Assembly: GCA_004802725.1 (NCBI GenBank)
Contig: SGPM01000259.1
Location: forward strand, 1 to 39,588
Reading direction: 5' to 3'
Source: Antrodiella citrinella
Lineage: Eukaryota; Basidiomycota; Agaricomycetes; Polyporales; Steccherinaceae
Length of the DNA: 39,588 nt
Shown here: one piece after another, positions 32,715 through 39,588 of the stretch
Layout: each line of letters starts with the position of its first letter
Position numbering within the stretch: the first letter of the stretch is position 1
The notes under the pieces: model-generated
The model's input: the letters and a program-made list of their open reading frames with translations, nothing else
What the model was told of the DNA's origin: nothing
Database searches by the model: none
Translations under genes and position numbers: made by a program

Positions 32715-33707
32715 GTTATCGAAAGGTTCGTTCATCGCCGTGGTGACGCCAACGTAGACAGCTATCCAGGACGAAGAAGGTGTATTTGGTACGTCGTATA
32801 GGTTCTACGTATCATATCGTGCGCAGTCTCTCATCTTGACAACAGTCTTTAGATCATCCTTTCATGCATGTACATAAGTCGCCAAATGCATTCATGTTTC
32901 TTTCCTCACTTCGTGCATCTGTACTGATATCCCACTTTGAATTTGGGGACGGATGGATACCGTAGAGCTTCGAGTATTGCGACGCGACGGATGCGGCGTA
33001 TGCACATGGAGGCTCAGCGCTCATCCGTTCGGAGATGGATGGTGACGGTGGTTATGTGTCAGTGTCTACCTTTCGTCTCCTCGTTCTCTTAGCTGTCGGT
33101 ACTAACATTTTTTCTTCTCTGGCCGTGTAGCACCGAAGCCACGAACGGGTATAAATGTTCAAGACTTTAGCAGCAATTTTAAGGTACCCACATGTTTTGA
33201 GTTTTACAAAGATTTGTTGAGAGACTGAACATATACACAGATCGCATTCAGACATCATCGCGTAACCCTCCCACCCTTCGAGGTTTCCGCACCGGCAGGT
33301 CTTCAGGTTCATCAAGGCCAATGAGGACAGCGGGTTTGCTTGAAGAGCGGTGGGTATGTTGTACACAGACTTAAAGATGTTGATTGTCTCCGTGTATGTG
33401 CTAGCTTATCCATATGAACATTGTTATTATTCGACTCCGGATGGGAGGGTGCGCATGTCAGGAAAGTCTCTCATCCCAATGTCCGAGCGGTCGCGTTGAG
33501 GGAGCATGTAAAATGACGCAGGTTGCACTTATCACTCCGTTTCCACTACTCCGTACTATGTGCCCTCAAAACACAACTCGTCATTCTTCACCTCGTTGTA
33601 TTACCTTGGGAATCAACACATAACAACCCAACTACTATGTACAAGTCATCTGTATCATAACAACAGAACCCAAGCCAAAAGTCGCATTCAATAGTCAAAA
33701 CCGCACA
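32715..33707. other. Region without a resolved gene
   Basis: Apart from the Cys-rich minus-strand segment at 33223-33366, described separately, I see no supported gene, RNA or repeat. The plus-strand frame at 33414-33623 shows no motif. Confidence 0.4.
33223..33366 (-). other. Cys-rich coding-like segment, possible lost or distant N-terminal exon
   Basis: The minus strand reads TALQANPLSSLALMNLKTCR and CGNLEGWEGYAMMSECDLCI. The C-x-C...YAMMS-x-C-x-x-C spacing resembles the extracellular Cys domain that commonly precedes the Ser-rich region and helix of proteins like the one encoded at 29925-32088. It lies about 1.1 kb upstream of that gene's traced exons, on the same strand. No exon linking the two was found. 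Resemblance only. Confidence 0.25.
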
Positions 33708-34969
33708 CTACACCTGCTCGATGCTAGGAACAACTCTCAAGATGCCCTTCTTCTGCAACTCTGCAAACTCGAACACATAGTCCTCTACATGAGCCTTCGG
33801 CACCGTGAACCGCACTTCAGCGAGCGACTGCATATTCGGCGCAAGCAGCCTATATTGGAGGGCGTCGACGGGTCCTAGGATAACGCGCTCGTCCGGGTCC
33901 GGCATCCACGGGTGGCGGTGTACGAAGTGGACGCAACGGAGGCGAGGAGAGGGGTCGCAATGTAGGGCAGACCGATAGCGTTCATCGACACAAAGGAGAA
34001 ATGCCGCAGGCGGGTCAGCGTACCGAGGCTGATATGCTTGATATCTTCATCCATCAAACAAGTCAGCTAAACATGTTTGGCACGGACGATGACACCAGAT
34101 GCTCACCCCAGAAGCTCCGTTTCACCCCAACAACATATTCGGATTGAAGTGCCTCTACATGAGAGCCTGCGTAATGTAGGAGCGAACTGATATCCAGTGG
34201 GGAAATATGCTCGCTGAACGTGACATCGAGGATCTTGAGTTCATCAACCATGAGCCGGGTAGCGAGGAAGTCAATGACGGGATTTCGTTCATAGGTATCG
34301 TGGGCGGGCGCGTCGCTGAAGTACATCTTGCGCGGGTAGACGTAGTACGAGAGCTGGAGCCGCGCCAGGGTGGGAGACACCTGTGCATCAATCGCCGCGT
34401 ACGGAATTTCGACTGCCTCGTGCTCGTCGAGGTGGGCGGTCGACAACTGGGGAGGGGCGTAATCTTTGATGCTTAGGTCCTTCAATGCTGGAAAGGCGAT
34501 GAGGACGCGGAGGAGTGTGTCCACAGGAAATGTGCACCTGTTGACCTGAAGACGCGTGACGCACGAGAACACGGAAAAGCACTCCATGGATTTCGGACCC
34601 CACTCGTCCAAGAGGTGCACCCTGATCGTTCTAAGCTTCCGCAAGGGAGGAAGGCGACGTAGGAAAGAAGTCGTCTGACACCCAACCGTGGTCATCCGTG
34701 CCACCGGAGGGATTCGCAAAAATGACCGCGAACCTGAGCGTCTGGATACAATGCAGGACCATGGGAGAGGTTGCAACAACGGATTCGAAACCGTGCAGCG
34801 TGGACCGATTCTGGATGACTACGTGACGGAAGAGATATACGCGACTCGCAGCGAGCCACGGTCTGCATACGAGGGCGCACGCTCTCAAGGTGCAGATATC
34901 GCCAGATAACATGCCCATGACATCGAGTTCTGGGCAGAGGCCGTGGTAGACAACGCGCAATGTAGACAT
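33708..34969 (-). pseudogene. F-box-like protein gene with one-base frameshift
   Basis: Minus strand, start ATG at 34969. MSTLRVVYHGLCPELD then GDICTLRACALVCRPWLAAS is a degenerate F-box, followed by RVYLFRHVVIQ and SPMVLHCIQTLRFAVIF. The frame runs to GWVSDDF. The continuation FLRRLPPLRKLRTIRVHLL, with VFSCVTRLQVNRC and LIAFPALKDLSIKDY, is in the next frame. Removing one T from a T-rich run at about 34664-34672 restores a single frame. With that change the first exon (34969-34107) joins in phase to 34036-33708, giving NMQSLAEVRFTVPKAHVEDY and a KKGILRVV end that matches the neighbouring paralogue. Everything else is intact. It is therefore either a very young pseudogene or a sequencing error. 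Confidence 0.75.
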
Positions 34970-35263
34970 TAGACATTTGTGCCACTCGTTCGTGCCACTC
35001 AGCTGAATCTGGTGAAAGCTGTATGTTAGCACAGGACAATAAAGGAATCGAGGTTGTTATGGGATGTAAAACATACGTTGGTCGTCCACAAAACGATGTC
35101 ACAAGAAGGCCAAGTTTGCAAGAGATGATGGTATGAAAACAAGAGGAATTGAATCAAAGAGCGGTTTTGTTATATCTAAACATTGACGGGCACCCACGCC
35201 CCTCCTACACGTGCGATCCACATGCCAAGTATGCACACCTTACAGTTTGAATACACCACACAT

Positions 35264-36361
35264 TCAAAAATCACAGGCTACGCGTAATATCTGCCTCCGG
35301 CGCAGCTCAGGAAACGCATCGGCGTAGCTCGCAAGCTGATGCTCCCGAACCTGCACCTGCACCTCCACGACGCTCGATAAGTTCGGGGCCGCCATAGTCC
35401 GCTCGACGTCCGCGTAGTAGGTTGACTGCCACACCGGGTCTATGACCATCGGATGATCGGTGAACCTGACGGTCCGCAGATGAGGAGAGACGACGCGGGA
35501 GAGTAGAGGGCAGGAGGTGGGGTGTCTGTGGTCTGTCAGCATGATCCGTCGCAGATGTGTGTTCGTTGCAAAGTCGATGTGAGGCAACAAAACTGCGTAG
35601 GAGCAAAGAAGACGATATGAGCAACACATCCCGAGACCAGAAGAAGGAATGGACTTACGTGATGGGTCATTGAAATGGCTCATATCCCGAACTATAATGC
35701 GAAGGTCCACCAAGTGTGCGCCAGTTCTCCTCAAGACTTCGCCTACATGTTGGAGCGAGACGTCCTTGGTGATTCCGATATCAAAGGCTCTGAGCGACTC
35801 AACGCAGCCTCTTCTCAGAAGAAACCCAATGAGATCCTCGAGCTCGCCGTTCTCAGACAACAGTACGTCCGGACACCCTCTATACACGAGCCTACTGAGT
35901 ATTGGTGTATGAATTGGCCGGATGGAATGCATATCGCGCACTAGGTCCTGTCCACGAGGAAAGTTGCATGCGGACACCACGAGCTCTTTCAAGGCAGGAA
36001 ACGAGCAGACGATACCGAATAGTGTCTCTCGCGGAAGATGACACCTGTACATTTCGAGACGGGTAACTGCGATAAAGACAGAAAAAGTGTGGACGGAGAC
36101 GCGAGTCTGCACGGGTAGCTGAATACACGTGAAACATTTGACGCAATCCCGGACCATGGGTGAAGTGTGGACTACCTCTTCGAAGTGTTCGGGAGCGGAT
36201 GCGGTTTGGAAGATGATGTTGCGGAAGAGATAGACACGGGAGGCTGCGAGCCACGCTTTGCATACCAGGGCGCACGCCTTCAGCGTAGTGGAATCACCGG
36301 CGAGCATGCTCATGAGATGATCGTCGAGCTCTGGTGAAAGAGTATGTGGGGCAGTCGGCAT
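35264..36361 (-). CDS. F-box-like / leucine-rich repeat protein
   Basis: Intact paralogue of the 33.7-34.9 kb gene, probably an SCF substrate adaptor. Start ATG at 36361, MPTAPHTLSPELDDHLMSML, then GDSTTLKACALVCKAWLAAS and RVYLFRNIIFQ, nearly the same F-box as its neighbour. LRR-like lines follow (FSVFIAVTRLEMYRC, IVCSFPALKELVVSACNF). A 66-nt GTAAGT...CGCAG intron (35657-35593) is likely; its length is a multiple of three, so the unspliced frame is also open. The end, YADAFPELRRRQILRVACDF, aligns with FEFAELQKKGILRVV of the neighbour. Spliced length is about 343 residues. The frame is open upstream of the ATG to 36412 without another ATG. Same strand and high similarity suggest a local duplication. 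Confidence 0.82.
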   Translation of the reverse strand: MPTAPHTLSPELDDHLMSMLAGDSTTLKACALVCKAWLAASRVYLFRNIIFQTASAPEHFEEVVHTSPMVRDCVKCFTCIQLPVQTRVSVHTFSVFIAVTRLEMYRCHLPRETLFGIVCSFPALKELVVSACNFPRGQDLVRDMHSIRPIHTPILSRLVYRGCPDVLLSENGELEDLIGFLLRRGCVESLRAFDIGITKDVSLQHVGEVLRRTGAHLVDLRIIVRDMSHFNDPSRKSIPSSGLGMCCSYRLLCSYAVLLPHIDFATNTHLRRIMLTDHRHPTSCPLLSRVVSPHLRTVRFTDHPMVIDPVWQSTYYADVERTMAAPNLSSVVEVQVQVREHQLASYADAFPELRRRQILRVACDF

Positions 36362-37272
36362 TGCAGATCGCGATAGATCGTGGACGTCCGCTGGCACTAT
36401 ACGATTGAACAATGCATTTTCAATGTGTGCTGTGATTTACTCACTTGTTGGGTGCAGTCGTCGGTAATAGAAGCATCCAAATGGATTCGCGGTGCTACTG
36501 AGAGGCTATCCAGTCAGCCTGAGGAAGGAGGTTAGCAATATTAGGAACGATCATCAACTCACGTCGATATGTATAACTGTGTAGGTCCAAGTTCAAAGCA
36601 AGCTGTTGAGGAGCTGTGACGTGGTTCATCGTCGAATCGAACCAGCATCCAAAGAAGGCAATGGCTTGCAAATCAAATATGCGCAAACAACGCGCGAACA
36701 TCCCGATTCCCTACCACCCTCCGACTGACCAGGCGTCAATGCAATGTATGGACTGAGAGAGGTTGAACGTTGGAGTTGACAACGACCGGGCTTGTCAATG
36801 TGGTGCACCGTGCGTTTTTGCTTTGTACCGCGAATTCATCTTGTTCTCTGAACTCATGAGTCTTGATTAGGATACGCGCGACGAAGTTGGACGCAACATT
36901 AGCTGCACAGAACAGATGGGGAACGGCCTGCGAGTCAATACCGATTCGGTGAGTTTGATCACTCGTTTTGCTTCGTCGTCCGTTCTGATTCTCCCTTGAT
37001 ACGCCTTTGCAGTCTTACACGACTCCTCATCTAACCCGTCCCCTCCCCTTACACACGTCGCGTTCATTTTATCCATTCACTCTTCAACGACCGATGTCTG
37101 TTTCTGGAATATTCCAGGGGACGACGAGGGTAGAAGGGTGGGAATAAAACGAGAGCGGGAGTTTGGTTCTGTTTCAAACAAAGGTACGTGTCTCGTTTTC
37201 GGATTGTCCCGTTCATACATATGAACCGACTGCCAGACTTTGCATTTTCCATCTTATCCTATCTCCGTTTGC
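36362..37272. other. Divergent intergenic region
   Basis: Lies between the minus-strand F-box-like gene and the plus-strand DUF3712-like gene. Open frames of 60-70 codons on the minus strand carry no motif. If the gene at 37273 has missing N-terminal exons, they should lie here, but I found no membrane-anchor exon on the plus strand. Confidence 0.4.
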
Positions 37273-39090
37273 ATGAACGTCGCTATCGGACCTCGCACAT
37301 CAACCCAGGATGGGGCTCATCCTGACAACCACCTTCCAAAGAACGTTACTTGTGATGCAGGCACAGAGTTCGTTAACACTGCCCATTGGTGAGTCTGCAA
37401 GCTATATCGCTGCGTGAATCCTCACTCACCTCTCACTGTCTCTCGCTACAGTGCCACCTGTAGGATTGGGATCAGAATGTTGTATTTTGGTGTTCAGTAT
37501 TGGGGTCAGGAACTCGAAGGAATTATCATTGTGCTTAGCCGGGTGGGAGTGGACGCCGGTGCGGCTCTCGGGGTGAACACAGACGTTGAGGATGGGGTCT
37601 TGAAGGACATGTTGAAATCGGTCGGGAGGTGGGACGTTGAGCGGGTGGACAAGATATCGGTGGGGCTGTCGACGGTGGCGATTTACTCGGAACATGGACA
37701 CCTTGCGGACATCACGCTTCCGTCGTTCACCCTCCCCTTGACCGTCAACCCTCCGCCGGATCCGACATGGCTTACGACCATGTCCGTACCCGTGCTCATC
37801 AAGCCCACAAAGGATCTGGCGACTTTGGCCCGATTCGTTCGGAATTCGTGGCGAGACGGCGTCGTGAACGTCCGAGCGACGGTGAACGAGACCGTCGTCG
37901 ACGCCCTCGGCGGATGGCTCCACCTCTCTCGAGAACATGTGTCCAGCACCGTTCGGATGTCATGTGAGTGTTTTCGTTATTTCCCCGCCATTCGTTACTA
38001 CAATCATGTGTAGGGTGAACCCGATGGTCTGAATGTTTGTGTGATCGACATTCGCTGACACTCATCACAAGTACCACACCTCCCACCGCCAGACCGTGTT
38101 CCTGTTCATCTCATCGTCTTCCTAATAGAATCCGCCGCAACGCACCTCGCACTCTCTGGGAACGCCACTATAGAAAACCCGCTCCCCGAAGACATGAACC
38201 TCCATGCGACCGTCCCTGAGCTCCCGTTCACAGTGTTCCTCCATGCCCCCAACGACACGTTGGCACCGGTGGCGAATGTCACCACAGCGCCCATCACGCT
38301 CGCACATCCCAACGTATCTCTCGCTATCTCTGGCTTCGTCCTTCCCATTCCTCCTGTCACGCAAGCGGCGCTGTCGAATTTCATCTCCCTCTACCTGCGT
38401 GCGCAGGACAATCCTATCGTCATTTCAACGCCATTCCTCCCGGGTCTCATGTTCCCTACCACGTTCCCCGCGCCGTATCCGAAACCGCAAGTCCTGAGGA
38501 ACGTCACCATTCGCAACATGATGTTGCGGTACAGCCCAGATGGAAAGGGAGGGATGTTGGCGAGTGGAACGGTCTTTGGGAGGGCGGTGTTGCCGAGAGG
38601 CATCAAGGTTGGGATTGACGTGAAGAGGATCTTCCCGGACGTGCTCGTCTTCGATGGGGAGGTGTCTGGCAGCGAAGATGACCAGGAAGAGACGGGGCGT
38701 GCGTTCTCGTATGGGCGGCATATCCCACATCCTCGCCTTCCTCATCTCTCTCATCTCACTAATCTTCCATTGCCTTCACTACCCACTATACCAAGCATCC
38801 CATACCCCTCTCTGCCATCACTTCCACGCCCCTCTCTACCTTCGCTGCCCTCGCTCCCCTCCGACGTTCCAATTCCTCGCATACCCGTCCCAGGCTTCCC
38901 TATCGGCCGCAAGCACCACACTCACACGTCCAACCCACCTCCGAGTCCGCCTCTACCGTCGCCACTCCCGTCTCGCGCGTTCGCGCATATCAGACCGGAC
39001 GATTGGTTACCTGCCATAAGTATTCCCGTAGAAAGAGATGATGATGATGTCGGAGATTCCCGAGGCCTTTGTGGCGCTGGGAGATCATGA
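37273..39090 (+). CDS. DUF3712-like protein with proline-rich tail
   Basis: Exons 37273-37388, 37452-37963 and 38072-39090 join in frame to 548 residues. The core resembles fungal DUF3712 (PF12505)-type proteins, usually membrane-anchored on the vacuolar or wall side; function unknown. Seen in order: VGVDAGAALGVNTDVEDG, HLADITLPSFTLPLTVN, VRNSWRDGVVNVRATV, NPLPEDMNLHATVPELPFTV, ITLAHPNVSLAISGFVLP, PKPQVLRNVTIRNMMLRY, LASGTVFGRAVLPRGIKVGI and FPDVLVFDGEV. A Pro/Leu/Ser repeat tail follows (LPSLPRPSLPSLPSLPSD, 38760-38870), then RAFAHIRPDDWLPAISIPV, and the protein ends soon after. Family members normally begin with a membrane helix. Here the first exon, MNVAIGPRTSTQDGAHPDNH, has none, so the N-terminus may be rearranged or the true start exon missed. 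The second intron is long for this window (108 nt). Confidence 0.78.
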
Positions 39091-39257
39091 TCGCGAGATC
39101 TTCAGATCAAGGTCGCGCAACGACGATACCGCATTATGGATAGTGGCTGGATGGTAGAGTAGTTGGGAGATGGTATTTATCTTTCTCCTTTTATATATGG
39201 ACAGCCTTGTAGAAGTACTACAGTATTTATAGTGTCTGTAGTAGACGTAGACGTCTC

Positions 39258-39412
39258 AGCATTCTTACTAGGAGCTGAGACGTGAGTACTCTCTTCTTCT
39301 CATAGAGTACTTGTATGCTAACTTATAATCAGCGTATTGACGCGTCTGATTTAGGTATTTATATATAGCATTCTTACTAGGAGCTGAGACCGTATTGACA
39401 CGTCTGATTTAG
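39258..39412 (+). repeat. Tandem repeat, one copy interrupted by an intron-like segment
   Basis: Copy 1 is 39258-39281 plus 39333-39354; copy 2 is 39367-39412. The first 24 bases are identical in both, and the remaining 22 differ at one base (GACGCG against GACACG). In copy 1 the two parts are separated by 51 extra bases, 39282-39332; in copy 2 they are directly joined. The copies are 12 bp apart. Confidence 0.9.
39282..39332 (+). other. 51-nt intron-like insertion within the tandem repeat
   Basis: Starts GTGAGT, ends ATAATCAG and contains GCTAAC (a fungal branch-point consensus) shortly before the end. All are in correct order, and the length matches the introns of this window. An 8-bp hairpin, AGTACTCT with AGAGTACT, lies inside. 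Its borders coincide exactly with the break between the two halves of repeat copy 1. Whether it is really spliced cannot be seen from the sequence. Confidence 0.75.
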
Positions 39413-39588
39413 CTCCCTCGTTCACGCTCCCACCGGTATTGCCTTAGTGGCATTCGTTAAGGTGGTTATCTAATCTAGATAATCTGACAGGTTATGGGCC
39501 CCGACCCCCAATAACCTACGAGATCCCCCCTGTTTTATGTCCGCGATCGCACTCAAGGAATCAGTCCTACCTTGTGCACACTGCAGCC

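Larger units (their letters stand above)
39091..39588. repeat. Repeat-rich terminal region, no gene
   Basis: About 500 bp without a supported gene. It holds the tandem repeat at 39258-39412 and two inverted repeats: TTATCT/AGATAA at 39466-39482, and AGGTTAT at 39489-39495 paired with ATAACCT at 39511-39517. It also has AT-rich words such as GTATTTATA in several places. The density of repeats suggests the edge of a mobile element, but no coding part or clear terminal repeat of a known family is visible. Confidence 0.45.

Noticed and set aside
38106..38384. Minus-strand open frames over the DUF3712-like gene
   Set aside because: Shadows of the plus-strand exon, whose family blocks are clear.
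39420..39588. LTR of a retrotransposon
   Set aside because: Short inverted repeats and palindromes are present, but no TG...CA ends, target-site duplication, primer-binding site or coding part can be seen in the window.

Overview
This window comes from a filamentous basidiomycete, almost certainly a mushroom-forming agaricomycete. The genes are rich in GT-AG introns, mostly 49-66 nt, with phases that close exactly. Several families are typical of that group: DUF6533 and DUF6534 seven-helix proteins, a FunK1 kinase, divergent F-box-like proteins, GH71 and a Ser/Thr-rich single-pass membrane protein. Exon borders below were built by hand from splice signals, reading frame and family resemblance. 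No database search was possible.

Layout. 1-3379: palindromic upstream block and UTP13, a housekeeping pre-rRNA processing WD40 protein (+). 4587-6573: DUF6534 membrane protein (+). 7837-8676: unrecognised acidic Ser-rich protein (-). 9665-13530: a 24-exon secreted enzyme whose single reading frame joins a GH71 alpha-1,3-glucanase module to a GH76 alpha-1,6-mannanase-like module (+). 14310-17502: FunK1-type kinase with Asn in place of the HRD aspartate and an unresolved N-terminus in a stretch holding seven N calls (+). 17914-20266: Ser-rich nuclear-type coiled-coil protein (+). 21256-22755: F-box-like protein (+). 23841-25499: DUF6533 membrane protein (-). 27610-28173: broken F-box-like gene (+). 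28997-29258: relic sharing a 49-nt block with the gene at 37 kb. 29925-32088: Ser/Thr/Pro-rich single-pass membrane protein (-). 33708-34969 and 35264-36361: two related F-box-like genes (-), the first frameshifted. 37273-39090: DUF3712-like protein with a Pro-rich tail (+). 39091-39588: repeat-rich end of the window.

The genes do not form one pathway. Left of about 20 kb there are mostly intact single genes. From 21 kb rightwards the window turns into lineage-specific turnover: four or five F-box-like copies in different states of decay, a partial gene copy and repeats.

The two most striking signals are at 9.7-13.5 kb and 39.3 kb. The first is the GH71-GH76 fusion, a possible wall-degrading or wall-remodelling enzyme attacking two different cell-wall polymers. 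The second is a tandem repeat in which one copy carries, and the other precisely lacks, a 51-nt segment with GT donor, CTAAC branch-like site, AG acceptor and an internal hairpin. It looks like an intron gained or lost between neighbouring copies.
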